This document shows, one piece after another, positions 17,315-25,710 of a stretch of 64,000 nt of DNA. Made by a program: the position numbers and the translations under genes. This DNA is from Crystallibacter sulfonylureivorans_A (GTDB lineage Bacteria; Actinomycetota; Actinomycetes; Actinomycetales; Micrococcaceae): assembly GCF_047607445.1 (NCBI RefSeq), contig NZ_JBLKRT010000014.1, forward strand, positions 1 through 64,000. The letters are read 5' to 3'. Positions within the stretch are counted from its first letter, which is position 1; each line of letters begins with the position of its first letter. The notes beneath the pieces are model-generated. The model was not told the origin of the DNA, did not search any database, and was given only the letters and a program-made list of their open reading frames with translations.

Positions 17315-17662
17315 AACAGGACTCCTCTCGCCACACTTTATCTTTGTCCGGGCGGCAACCACCCGCTAGTTAGGCGTCCCTAAGTGTGAAGGGGCCGCTG
17401 CGGGGTTTGGCCTCTGGTCGGCTTGCACGCCGAAGCCCGCAAAATCTGCGGGGCAGGGACACCAGGCACCGTCCGGAACCGCTGTTCCCATCCTAGCCGG
17501 TAGCAGGTTTACCGGAACCGGAGCGCCGTTCGAGGCCTGCGTCACAGTCAGGATCCACACGCCCGTCGCGACGACCAGCGGCCGCGCCGACGCCGTCGCC
17601 GCGCCGTGGGATGCGCCGTGGGCTGCGTCTTGGGCTGCGTCCGGTCGGCGCTGTAGCTGTGG
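17315..17662. other. 348-bp gap between acnA and the RNA methyltransferase gene
   Basis: Gene-free spacer. The side next to acnA must hold the acnA promoter, but no -10/-35 pair is clear enough to place. The side next to the methyltransferase stop contains a degenerate 12-bp tandem repeat listed separately. No convincing small gene, RNA or terminator hairpin was seen. Confidence 0.6.
17600..17647. repeat. Degenerate 12-bp tandem repeat, four units
   Basis: Four head-to-tail units resembling TGCGCCGTGGGC occupy 17600-17611, 17612-17623, 17624-17635 and 17636-17647, decaying towards the methyltransferase stop at 17663. Probably replication-slippage sequence; a function is not evident. Confidence 0.5.
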
Positions 17663-19000
17663 TCAGTCGCCGGGTGTGAGCACCGCGAACGACTCCATGT
17701 GGTGGGTGTGCGGGTATAGGTCGAAGACCCGCAGCGAATCCAGGTTCCAGCCCAGCTGCCGGAAGTAGCCAAGGTCGCGGGCGAAGGACGCCGGATCGCA
17801 CGCAACGTACCCGACCACGCGGGGTTGGCGGGAAGCCACCGCCTGGACCACCGCCTTGCCGGCGCCGGCACGCGGCGGATCAAGCACGACGGCGTCCAGC
17901 ACCTTGGCCTGCGAGCGCAGCACGCGCTCCACCTTGCCCTGGACGATCTCGATCTGGCCAAAGCCGTGCAGGTTTTTCCTCGCATCCTTGCTGGCGGCCG
18001 GCGATCCCTCCACCGAGAGCACGTTGCCGGTGACGCCGACCGCGTCGGCCAACGGCGCCGTAAACAGTCCGGCCCCGGCGTACAGGTCGGCCACGCGCTC
18101 CCCCGCACGCGGCGCGACGCCGTCCATCACGGCAGATGTCAGGGTGGCAGGTGCCAGCCGGTGGATCTGCCAGAAGCCGTCGCCGGTGACCCGGTACTGG
18201 TGCGGGCCGTTGGTCTCGGCTACCCAGGTGCGTCCGCGCAGCCGGGTGAGCCTTCCCGGTTCGGGTTCCCAGGCCGCCACCGACACGCCGGGCTCGATTC
18301 GTTCCGCCAGCTTCGCCAGCCGCTTGGGCGTAGTCCCTGCGGCGGGCACCAACAGCACCAGCGGGGTGCTGCCGTCCTGCGGCGCGGCCACTTCCACCCG
18401 CTCCAGTCCGGTCAGGTCCAGCTCCCAGAGCCGCAGGTCGTTGACGGCGTCCACGGCCAGCGGCATGTCCTGAACCGGAATCAGCTCGTCAGAGCGGTGC
18501 GCATGCATGGCCAGGCGCCCATCCGGCCCCACACCAAAGGCGGCACGCGTGCGCCAGCCGAGTCCGTCGTCGTACTCCCCCTCCGGAGCTTCCACGGTCA
18601 CCTCGTGTTCCAGCTTGGCCAGCCGCTGCAGCTGCTCCGCGAAGATCTGGCCTTTCAGCCGGCGCTGTGCGGTGAGCGCGATGTGGCCGAATTCGGCTCC
18701 GCCCACTGCGGGCCGTCCGGCTTTCGCGGCGGCCAGCGCATCGGCCGGCGCCCAGGGGTGCGCCACCCGGTCGGCGGACGCTTCCAGCACCTGCACGGTG
18801 TCCGCACGCCAGAACCCTGCGTCAGCTCCGCCGTCGGTGACCCGGGCCAGCACGCGTTCACCCGGAAGTGCATGGCGGACGAAGACCACCCGGCCCTCGT
18901 GCCGGGCGACGAAGTGGCCTCCGTGCGCCGGGGCACCAACGGTGAGTTCGATCAACTGCGGCGCGGGTTGGGGCGCAGCGTGCGGCACGGGTTCGCTCAT
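17663..19000 (-). CDS. TrmA/RumA-like class I SAM-dependent RNA methyltransferase
   Basis: A 445-residue RNA uridine-5-methyltransferase-like protein. A short N-terminal TRAM-type beta domain (about 15-75) precedes the catalytic part. DLYAGAGLF at 305-313 binds SAM, DPPRAG is at 374-379, Cys401 in YVACDPASFARD is the expected nucleophile, and Glu436 in HTHHMES is the expected base. The four N-terminal cysteines that hold a [4Fe-4S] cluster in E. coli RumA (RlmD) are absent, so it is a cluster-free form; whether rRNA or tRNA is the target cannot be told. The ATG at 19000 overlaps the stop of the permease gene (ATGA). The same permease/methyltransferase pair occurs in Mycobacterium tuberculosis (Rv2690c/Rv2689c). 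Confidence 0.88.
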   Translation of the reverse strand: MSEPVPHAAPQPAPQLIELTVGAPAHGGHFVARHEGRVVFVRHALPGERVLARVTDGGADAGFWRADTVQVLEASADRVAHPWAPADALAAAKAGRPAVGGAEFGHIALTAQRRLKGQIFAEQLQRLAKLEHEVTVEAPEGEYDDGLGWRTRAAFGVGPDGRLAMHAHRSDELIPVQDMPLAVDAVNDLRLWELDLTGLERVEVAAPQDGSTPLVLLVPAAGTTPKRLAKLAERIEPGVSVAAWEPEPGRLTRLRGRTWVAETNGPHQYRVTGDGFWQIHRLAPATLTSAVMDGVAPRAGERVADLYAGAGLFTAPLADAVGVTGNVLSVEGSPAASKDARKNLHGFGQIEIVQGKVERVLRSQAKVLDAVVLDPPRAGAGKAVVQAVASRQPRVVGYVACDPASFARDLGYFRQLGWNLDSLRVFDLYPHTHHMESFAVLTPGD

Positions 19001-20970
19001 GGAAGCTCCTGGTAACGGCGGGCGGAATCGGAGGAGGCCAGCTGCCACGGCACGCTGGCCACCATGACCCCCGGCTCAAAGTGCAGGCGGGCCTTGATCC
19101 GCAGCGCGGTCTGGTTGTGGACAAGCTGTTCCCACCAGCGTCCCACGACGTACTCCGGGATGTAGACCACCACCAGTTCGCGCGGGGAATCCCGTCGGAT
19201 GCTCTTGATGTAGTCAATGATCGGCGTGGTGGTTTCCCGGTACGGGGAGGCGAGCACGGTGATCGGGACCGGAACGTTGAGTTTCTCCCAGTCGCTCAGG
19301 GTCCGCTCGGTCTGCTCGGGGTCCAGATCCACCACCACGGCGTCGAGCCGCGATGGCCGCGACGCCCGGGCGAAGGCGAGCGCCCGGACGGTTGGCTTGC
19401 GCACATGCGAGACCAGGATCACGGCGTGCACGCGTGAGGGCAGCGCAGTGGTCGGCTCGTCCGGATCGAGCGCGAGTTCCTGCGCCACCTGGACGTAATG
19501 GCGGTTAATGCTGTGCATGATCAGCCAGAGCACCACGATGCCCAGCACGGCCAGCCAGGCCCCGAAGATGAATTTGCTGACCAGCACCACCACCAGCACG
19601 GTGACGGTCAGGAGAAAGCCCACCAGGTTGATCAGCCGGGAACGCACCATCCGGCGGCGTACCGGCCGGTGCGGGGTGGCCCGGATTTCGCGCGACCAGT
19701 GCCGGATCATGCCCAGCTGGCTGAAGGTGAACGAGACGATGACGCCGATCACGTAGAGCGGGATCAGGCGGGTGACGTCCGCCTTGAAGATCAGCACCAG
19801 CACGACGGCCGCGGCCGCCAGCGCCAGCACGCCGTTGCTGTAGCTGAGCCGGTCGCCGCGGGTGCGCAACTGGCGCGGCAGGAACCCGTCGGTGGCGAGG
19901 ATGGATGCCAGCTGCGGGAAGGCGTTGAACGCCGAATGGCTGGCCAGCACCAGGATGGCGGCGGTGGCCGCGACCGTCAGGTAGAAGAGCAGGGCGCCGC
20001 CGCCGAAAACCGTTTCCGCCAATTGGCTCAGCACCGGGGACTGGACATAGCCGGCCGGCAGTGCCTCTCCGTTCAGCCGCAGCTGCTCGGCCGGCACCTG
20101 CACCACCCGAACCTGCGTTGCCCGGGCCAGGTACATCACGGCCATGGTGATCACCGTCGCGGAAAGGCCCAGCATCAGCAGCGCGAATCCGGCGTTCTTG
20201 GCCCGCGGCTTCTCGAAGGCGGGTACGTTGCTGGCCGGGGTCTCCACCCCCGTCAGTGCCGCGGCACCGGTCGAAAAGGCCCGCAGGACCAGCAACGCGC
20301 CGGCCACGCCCATCAGGCCGGCCTCCATGCCGGGTTCCGGGACGACGTCGAATGCGGCGCTGGGTGCCTCGCCCAGGCTTCCGGCGAGGTCCAAGACAAA
20401 GCCCATCAGGCACATCAGCAGCACGGTGCCCACAAAGACGTAGGTGGCAATCGCCACGGTACGCCGTCCGCGGGCCAACCCGCGCAGATGCAGCAGGGCC
20501 AGCACGGCGATACCGGCCACGGCTACCCCCGGCTGCCAGCCGTTCAGAGCGGGGAGCGCGGACACCAGATACTGGGCCGCGGAGGACATGGACACGGCCA
20601 CGGTGAGCACATAGTCCAGCATCAGGGCAGAGCCCACCGTGATGCCTGCGGACTTGCCCAGGTTCTTGGTCGCGATTTCGTAGTCGCCGCCGACCGGATA
20701 GGCGTGGATGCTTTGGCGGTAGGAGGCCACCAGCACCAGCAGCACCACCATCACCGCCAGGCCCACCCAGGGAGCAAGCGCGATGGCTGCCACACCGGCC
20801 AAGGCCAGCGTGAGCAGGATTTCGTCGGGCGCATAGGCCACCGAGGAGAGCGCGTTCGCGGAGAACACCGGCACCGCGAACCGGCGCGGCAGCGCCTCCT
20901 GCCTCAACCGATCGGTGCGGAATGGCTTGCCCACCAGGACCCGCTTCAGGGCGTCGAAAAATGTCAACAC
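18997..20970 (-). CDS. APC family permease with cytosolic C-terminal domain
   Basis: A 657-residue membrane protein. The N-terminus LTFFDALKRVLVGKPFRTDRL leads into about twelve hydrophobic segments of the amino-acid/polyamine/organocation fold (SANALSSVAYAPDE, YPVGGDYEIA). A soluble C-terminal part of about 150 residues carries HAVILVSHVRKPT and related strands. In actinobacteria this protein sits next to the TrkA pair and has been proposed to have a potassium or amino-acid transport role; that is context, not proof. The GTG at 20970 is preferred because the conserved N-terminus begins there; a TTG at 21006 would add twelve residues. It is the first gene of a coupled pair with the RNA methyltransferase. 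Confidence 0.85.
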   Translation of the reverse strand: MLTFFDALKRVLVGKPFRTDRLRQEALPRRFAVPVFSANALSSVAYAPDEILLTLALAGVAAIALAPWVGLAVMVVLLVLVASYRQSIHAYPVGGDYEIATKNLGKSAGITVGSALMLDYVLTVAVSMSSAAQYLVSALPALNGWQPGVAVAGIAVLALLHLRGLARGRRTVAIATYVFVGTVLLMCLMGFVLDLAGSLGEAPSAAFDVVPEPGMEAGLMGVAGALLVLRAFSTGAAALTGVETPASNVPAFEKPRAKNAGFALLMLGLSATVITMAVMYLARATQVRVVQVPAEQLRLNGEALPAGYVQSPVLSQLAETVFGGGALLFYLTVAATAAILVLASHSAFNAFPQLASILATDGFLPRQLRTRGDRLSYSNGVLALAAAAVVLVLIFKADVTRLIPLYVIGVIVSFTFSQLGMIRHWSREIRATPHRPVRRRMVRSRLINLVGFLLTVTVLVVVLVSKFIFGAWLAVLGIVVLWLIMHSINRHYVQVAQELALDPDEPTTALPSRVHAVILVSHVRKPTVRALAFARASRPSRLDAVVVDLDPEQTERTLSDWEKLNVPVPITVLASPYRETTTPIIDYIKSIRRDSPRELVVVYIPEYVVGRWWEQLVHNQTALRIKARLHFEPGVMVASVPWQLASSDSARRYQELP

Positions 20971-21199
20971 GCTTCGCTCGCTGCGACAGGCACCAACATG
21001 AGCCAATTCTTCACGGCTCCGAGTCTATGCCAGCGGAGGCACCCCGCCGGGGCGGACTCCAGTGGGGCTATGGAAACTCCGCCCTCCGATTTCATAGCCA
21101 CGGAACCTCCGCTGGGGTTAGCATGTGCGTGTCAATGTGCACTGGCTCACACCAGCATCCGGGGCCGTTGGAGCCCGGACTGCTTGCAAAGGAGTCTTG
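20971..21199. promoter_or_regulatory. Divergent promoter region, left edge of the catabolic island
   Basis: The 229-bp gap between the minus-strand permease and the plus-strand dehydrogenase. CCAGCGGAGG at 21030-21039 recurs inverted as CCTCCGCTGG at 21106-21115, 66 bp apart, which could be two half-sites for a looping repressor, but the match is short. No -10/-35 pair is clear. This is where the conserved gene order breaks. No integrase, insertion-sequence end or attachment-like repeat was seen. Confidence 0.4.
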
Positions 21200-22210
21200 A
21201 TGGGCAACGCAGCCGCCGTGATGACCGGCCTGAACACCATCGAGATTCAGGAGCGCCCGATGCCTGAGCCGTTGCCGGGCCAGGCCGTGATCCGGGTGGA
21301 AGCAGTGGGCGTCTGCGGCTCTGACGTTGCCTATTACCGCTACGGGAAGATTGGCCCGTTCGTGGTTGACGGTCCGTTCATCCTGGGCCACGAGGTCTCC
21401 GGCGAAGTGGTCGCTGTCGGCGACGGGGTGGACAACGTCCACGTCGGCGACCGGGTGGCCGTGGAGCCCGGCACGCCGGACCGCAACTGCGAAGAATGCC
21501 GGGCGGGACGCTACCACCTCTGCCCCAACCTGGAGTTCCTGGCCACCCCGCCCTACGACGGCGCGCTGCTCCAATATCTGGCCATGGACGCCCGCTGCTA
21601 TTTTCCGATACCGGATTCGATGAGCTACGAGGAAGGCGCGCTGCTTGAGCCCCTGTCGGTGGGGCTCTGGGGGTGCCAGCGGGCGAATCTGCAGGCCGGC
21701 GACGACGTGCTGATCACCGGCGCCGGGCCGGTTGGCCTGCTGGCAGCGGAAGCGGCACGGGCGCTCGGCGCGGGAAGCGTCACGCTCACGGACATCTCCG
21801 ACTTCCGGCTTGGCGTGGCCCGCGACCACGGATTCGCGGTGGAGAAAAGCGACGCACCGACCTCGCGGACCTTTGACGTGCTGCTGGAATGTTCCGGCGC
21901 CAACGGCGTTCTCGCCGCCGGGCTGGGCCGGTTGCACGAGGCAGGGCGGGCCGCCGTCATCGGCTTGGCCAAAACCGAAGAAGTCCCGCTCCCGCTGTCC
22001 ACGCTCAATTGGAAAGAGATCACCATCTCGATGGTGAACCGGTACAAAGACACCTGGCCACTGGGCATCGCCTTGGTTTCCTCTGGCCGGATCAACTTGG
22101 AAGGACTGGTGACGCACAGCTTTTCACTGCCGCAAACCGCGGCTGCGCTGGAAAACACGTCCACCGAGCCTGAATCGCTCAAGGCGATGATCTACCCCCA
22201 GCGGCTCTGA
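21200..22210 (+). CDS. Zinc-dependent alcohol/polyol dehydrogenase (sorbitol/xylitol dehydrogenase-like)
   Basis: A 336-residue medium-chain dehydrogenase. The catalytic zinc residues are visible: Cys in GVCGSDV, His-Glu in LGHEVSGEV, and the later glutamate in ALLEPLSVG. The Rossmann motif is GAGPVGLLAAEAARALGA. Of the four cysteines that normally hold the structural zinc, only three are present (RNCEECRAGRYHLC); the first position is Asp, so that site is probably altered or lost. Relatives oxidise sorbitol, xylitol or similar polyols to ketoses with NAD. The ATG at 21200 has a perfect AAAGGAG. It heads an operon with a sugar ABC importer and an FGGY kinase, which fits polyol oxidation followed by ketose phosphorylation. 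Confidence 0.9.
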   Translation: MGNAAAVMTGLNTIEIQERPMPEPLPGQAVIRVEAVGVCGSDVAYYRYGKIGPFVVDGPFILGHEVSGEVVAVGDGVDNVHVGDRVAVEPGTPDRNCEECRAGRYHLCPNLEFLATPPYDGALLQYLAMDARCYFPIPDSMSYEEGALLEPLSVGLWGCQRANLQAGDDVLITGAGPVGLLAAEAARALGAGSVTLTDISDFRLGVARDHGFAVEKSDAPTSRTFDVLLECSGANGVLAAGLGRLHEAGRAAVIGLAKTEEVPLPLSTLNWKEITISMVNRYKDTWPLGIALVSSGRINLEGLVTHSFSLPQTAAALENTSTEPESLKAMIYPQRL

Positions 22211-22270
22211 CCGCGGATGCCGGAAACAGAACGAACGCAACGCGGCACACCATCAGTACAAGGAGTTCCG

Positions 22271-23392
22271 ATGAAGAAGTACACGCGGGGAATCCTAGGC
22301 TTTACCACCGCCCGTTTCGCCGCCGCCCCCACCGCCTCCTCCGCCGCCGCCGCCGCAAGCGGTCATGCCGGCTGCCAGAAACAAGGCGGTGGGGGCGGCG
22401 GCGAAACGGGCGGGGGCGGCCAGACCGAGGGAAAGATCGCCTTCCTGATGCCGGACCGCGCCTCCACCCGGTACGAGCAGCAGGACAGCCCGCTGTTCAA
22501 GGCCAAGGTCATGGAGTTGTGCAGCGGCTGCGAGGTGCTGTACCAGAACGCGGACGGCAACGCTGACAAGCAGCAGCAACAGGCCAATGCCATGATCACG
22601 CAGGGCGTCAAGGTGCTGGTGTTGGACGCGGTGGACAGCACCGCGGCCGCCTCGCTGGTCAACACCGCGAAGAGCCAGGGGATCAAGGTGGTCACCTACG
22701 ACCGCCCGGTTCCGGACACGCCGGCAGACTTCTACGTTTCCTTCGACAACAAGAAGATCGGCAACCTGATCGCCACCGACTTGGTCGAAAAATTAGACTC
22801 CGAGGGCGACAAGACCGGCGGCGTGCTGATGGTCAACGGCTCCCCCACCGACAGGGCGGCGCAGCTGATCAAGGAAGGCGCGCAGGAAGCCGTCAATGCC
22901 AGCGACCACAAGGTGCTGGCCTCCTATGACACGCCGGAATGGCAACCGTCGAAGGCCCAGGACTGGGTCGCCGGCCAGATCACCCAGTTCGGTGACGACA
23001 TCACCGGCATCGTCGCCGCCAACGACGGCACGGCAGGTGGCTCGATCGCAGCCCTGAAGGCTGCCGGTGTGTCGCCCATCCCGCCGGTCACCGGTAACGA
23101 CGCCGAAATAGCCGCGATCCAGCGGATCATCAGCGGCGACCAGTACAACACCATCTCCAAGCCCATCAAGATCGTGGCGGAGAAGGCGGCCGAGGTCTCG
23201 GTCCAGCTGCTCAACGGCGAAACCCCGGAACCCGATGCGACGCTCTTCGACACTCCATCGGCCCTGTTTGTGCCGACGGTGGTGACCAAGGAGAACGTCA
23301 AGGAAGTGATTTTCGACGGCGGGATCTACAAGCCTGAGGAAGTCTGCACGGGCGAATACAAGTCAGGCTGTGACGAACTCGGCATCCAGTAG
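22271..23392 (+). CDS. Sugar ABC transporter substrate-binding protein, with inverted signal-peptide segment
   Basis: A 373-residue periplasmic-binding protein of the ribose/xylose type. It starts MKKYTRGILGF at an ATG with AAGGAG. The mature part (GKIAFLMPDRASTRYE, then NADKQQQQANAMI and VVTYDRPVP) resembles xylose-binding proteins and delivers a sugar to the downstream ATPase and permease. The oddity is residues 23-38: as written they read as an Ala/Ser stretch and there is no lipobox. This stretch is a 46-bp spacer inside a perfect 30-bp inverted repeat. Its reverse complement would read LFLAAGMTAC followed by glycines, a normal lipoprotein signal end, with the frame kept. Both orientations are open, so the protein may exist in anchored and unanchored forms, or the sequence may be misassembled here. 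Confidence 0.9.
   Translation: MKKYTRGILGFTTARFAAAPTASSAAAAASGHAGCQKQGGGGGGETGGGGQTEGKIAFLMPDRASTRYEQQDSPLFKAKVMELCSGCEVLYQNADGNADKQQQQANAMITQGVKVLVLDAVDSTAAASLVNTAKSQGIKVVTYDRPVPDTPADFYVSFDNKKIGNLIATDLVEKLDSEGDKTGGVLMVNGSPTDRAAQLIKEGAQEAVNASDHKVLASYDTPEWQPSKAQDWVAGQITQFGDDITGIVAANDGTAGGSIAALKAAGVSPIPPVTGNDAEIAAIQRIISGDQYNTISKPIKIVAEKAAEVSVQLLNGETPEPDATLFDTPSALFVPTVVTKENVKEVIFDGGIYKPEEVCTGEYKSGCDELGIQ
22308..22413. repeat. Perfect 30-bp inverted repeat around a 46-bp invertible-looking segment
   Basis: Arm one is 22308-22337 and arm two is 22384-22413; they are exact reverse complements (CCGCCCGTTTCGCCGCC at the outer end). The spacer is 22338-22383. The arms and spacer lie wholly inside the signal-peptide and linker codons of the sugar-binding protein. 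Inverting the spacer does not change the reading frame, because the arms and the spacer length are preserved. Reading of arm one gives ARFAAAPTA; reading of arm two gives the Gly-rich linker with ETGGG. No recombinase gene is in the window. Confidence 0.9.
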
Positions 23393-23455
23393 CGCAGCGG
23401 CGGCCGGCGGTGCCGCGGCCCAGCGGCGCCGCCGTCGTAATGGAAGGGGAAGGCA

Positions 23456-24457
23456 GTGTCCACTGTGTCAGCGGAGCGGACGGAGGCAGCCGCACCGGTG
23501 CTGTCCATGCGGGGCGTGAGCAAGCACTTCGGTGCCGTCGCCGCCCTCACGGACATCGCCTTGGACGTCCATGCCGGAGAGGTTGTTGCCTTGGTCGGCG
23601 ACAACGGCGCCGGAAAGTCCACCTTGGTCAAGATCCTCGCGGGCGTGCACCCGCAGGACGCAGGAACCGTGAACTTCGACGGCAAGGACGTGACCATCCA
23701 CACGCCGGTGGATTCCATCCAGTTGGGCATCGCCACGGTGTTCCAGGACCTCGCCCTCTGCGACAACCTCACCGTGGTGGACAACCTCTTCCTCGGCCGG
23801 GAGTTGGGGCCGTGGCGGCTGAACGAAGTCGAGATGGAGGTCCAGTCGTGGAAGCTCTTGCGGCAGCTCTCGGCGAAGATCCCCTCGGTCCGCATCGCGG
23901 TCGCTTCCCTCTCCGGTGGACAGCGGCAGACCGTGGCGATTGCACGGTCGCTGCTGGGCAGCCCGAAGCTCATCATCCTGGACGAGCCGACGGCCGCCCT
24001 TGGCGTGGCGCAGACCGCCGAAGTGCTGAATCTAGTGGAGCGGCTGCGTGAAAACGGACTCGCCGTGATCATGATCAGCCACAACATGCAGGACGTGCAG
24101 GCCGTCGCGGACCGTGTTGCGGTCCTGCGGCTGGGGAAGAACAACGGCACGTTCCGGATGAAGGACGTTTCCACCGACGACCTGATCGCCGCCATCACCG
24201 GCGCCACCGACAACGTGGTGACCCAGCGCGCGGCCCAGACCGGTGCCGCGGCCGCGGCCAGCACGGACGGAACGGCAGGTCCGGACGGTACGGCACGCGC
24301 CTCCGAAGGAGCAGCCGAATCAGGTGCCGCCGACGGACCAGCCGGGCCAGCGGGGATGGGCGGCCCGGGCGGCGGATCAATGCCGCCCGGCCAGCCCGCC
24401 GGAAGCACGGACCAACCGGGATCCGGGGCAGTACCGGAAGAAGGGAACGTACCATGA
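23456..24457 (+). CDS. Sugar ABC transporter ATP-binding protein (single-domain)
   Basis: A 333-residue ATPase. Walker A is GDNGAGKST at residues 48-56, the signature is LSGGQRQ at 152-158, Walker B is LIILDEP at 172-178, and the switch histidine is His209. Ribose/xylose importers usually have two fused ATPase domains (RbsA/XylG); this one has a single domain of about 255 residues plus a disordered tail (258-333) rich in Gly, Pro and Ala. Single-domain forms exist in actinobacteria and would act as a homodimer. The GTG at 23456 follows GAAGGGGAAG. The stop overlaps the permease start (ATGA), so translation is coupled. Confidence 0.92.
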   Translation: MSTVSAERTEAAAPVLSMRGVSKHFGAVAALTDIALDVHAGEVVALVGDNGAGKSTLVKILAGVHPQDAGTVNFDGKDVTIHTPVDSIQLGIATVFQDLALCDNLTVVDNLFLGRELGPWRLNEVEMEVQSWKLLRQLSAKIPSVRIAVASLSGGQRQTVAIARSLLGSPKLIILDEPTAALGVAQTAEVLNLVERLRENGLAVIMISHNMQDVQAVADRVAVLRLGKNNGTFRMKDVSTDDLIAAITGATDNVVTQRAAQTGAAAAASTDGTAGPDGTARASEGAAESGAADGPAGPAGMGGPGGGSMPPGQPAGSTDQPGSGAVPEEGNVP

Positions 24458-25710
24458 CAACGAACCCCACCAGCCCAGTCGTCCCGCTGGCCACCGACCT
24501 GCAGGATGAACGGCTGATCCGGACCGAAGGCTTCAAGGGAGCCATCAAGGTCGGCGTCAACCGGGTCCGCGGCGGCGACCTTGGCGTGCTGCCCATCATT
24601 GTGGGACTGCTGGTGATCTGGACCATTTTCCAGGCCCTCAACCCGTTCTTCCTCTCCAGCGCCAACCTGGTCAACCTGCTGCTGGAAAGCGCCGCCGTCG
24701 GCGTGATTGCGCTCGGCATCGTCTGCGTCCTGCTGGTTGGCGAGATCGATCTGTCCGTCGGCTCCGTCAGCGGCCTATCGGCGGCGATCGTCGGCGTGAG
24801 CTTCATCAAGCTGGGCTGGCCGATCGGGCTGGCGGTCCTGACGGCTCTGGCCGCCGGCGCGGTCATCGGCCTGGTCTATTCGCTGGTGTACACCAAGTTC
24901 GGGGTGCCGTCCTTCGTGATCACACTGGCCGGCTTGCTTGGTTTCCTCGGCGTGCAGCTGTTCGTACTCGGCGTCGAGGGCACCATCAACCTGCCGTTCG
25001 ATTCCTTCCTGGTCTGGTTCGGCCAGCAGGCCTTCGTGCCGGCCTGGCTGTCCTACGTGCTGGCGGCGCTTGGCGTGGCCGGCTTCTTCCTCAGCCAGCT
25101 CACGCTCTCCCGCCAGCGGGTCAAAGCCGGCCTGTCCGGCCGGCCGATGCGGCTGGTGGTGATCCAGACAGTGGTGCTGGCGGTGATCCTGTTCTTCGCG
25201 GTCTGGTACCTGAACCAAACCCGCGGCGTCGGCTGGATGTTCGTCTTCTTCGCCGCACTGGTACTGGTGATGCACTACGCCTTCACCCGGACCCAGTGGG
25301 GCCGCTCCGTCTACGCCGTCGGTGGCAACCGGGAAGCGGCACGGCGGGCCGGCATCAGCGTCAACCGCATCTACGTGTCCATCTTCGTCCTGTGCTCGAC
25401 CTTCGCGGCCATCGGCGGCATGCTGGCCGCCGGCCGACTGGCCGCCTCGGCACAGAGCAGCGGCACCGGCGACGTGAACCTGAACGCCATTGCCGCCGCG
25501 GTGATCGGCGGGACCAGCCTGTTCGGCGGCCGCGGCTCGGCGTTCTCCGCCCTGCTGGGCATCTTGGTCATTCAGTCCATCTCCAGCGGCCTGACCCTGC
25601 TCAACCTTGAGTCCTCCTTCCGCTACATGATCACCGGCCTGGTGCTGTTGCTGGCTGTGATCCTCGACGCCGTTTCGCGCAAGTCCCGTACCTCCCACGG
25701 CCGCGCCTAG
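24454..25710 (+). CDS. Sugar ABC transporter permease (XylH/RbsC type)
   Basis: A 418-residue integral membrane protein with about ten hydrophobic segments after a roughly 45-residue cytoplasmic N-terminus. GEIDLSVGSVSGLSA and the cytoplasmic coupling loop TQWGRSVYAVGGNREAARRAGI are hallmarks of the ribose/xylose permease family, as is AAAVIGGTSLFGGRGS. It forms the membrane channel with the preceding ATPase and the binding protein. The ATG at 24454 overlaps the ATPase stop, and its stop overlaps the kinase GTG by one base. A two-member ABC permease set is not seen, so it probably works as a homodimer. Confidence 0.93.
   Translation: MTTNPTSPVVPLATDLQDERLIRTEGFKGAIKVGVNRVRGGDLGVLPIIVGLLVIWTIFQALNPFFLSSANLVNLLLESAAVGVIALGIVCVLLVGEIDLSVGSVSGLSAAIVGVSFIKLGWPIGLAVLTALAAGAVIGLVYSLVYTKFGVPSFVITLAGLLGFLGVQLFVLGVEGTINLPFDSFLVWFGQQAFVPAWLSYVLAALGVAGFFLSQLTLSRQRVKAGLSGRPMRLVVIQTVVLAVILFFAVWYLNQTRGVGWMFVFFAALVLVMHYAFTRTQWGRSVYAVGGNREAARRAGISVNRIYVSIFVLCSTFAAIGGMLAAGRLAASAQSSGTGDVNLNAIAAAVIGGTSLFGGRGSAFSALLGILVIQSISSGLTLLNLESSFRYMITGLVLLLAVILDAVSRKSRTSHGRA

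Noticed and set aside
19498..21267. A plus-strand open frame rich in His, Gln and Gly opposite the APC permease
   Set aside because: Composition is that of the complement of a hydrophobic membrane-protein gene; it has no domain and overlaps the whole permease.
22295..22579. A minus-strand open frame with a lipoprotein-like LFLAAGMTAC segment
   Set aside because: Not a gene: the signal-like part is the inverted 46-bp segment of the plus-strand sugar-binding protein read backwards, and it supports the inversion finding instead.
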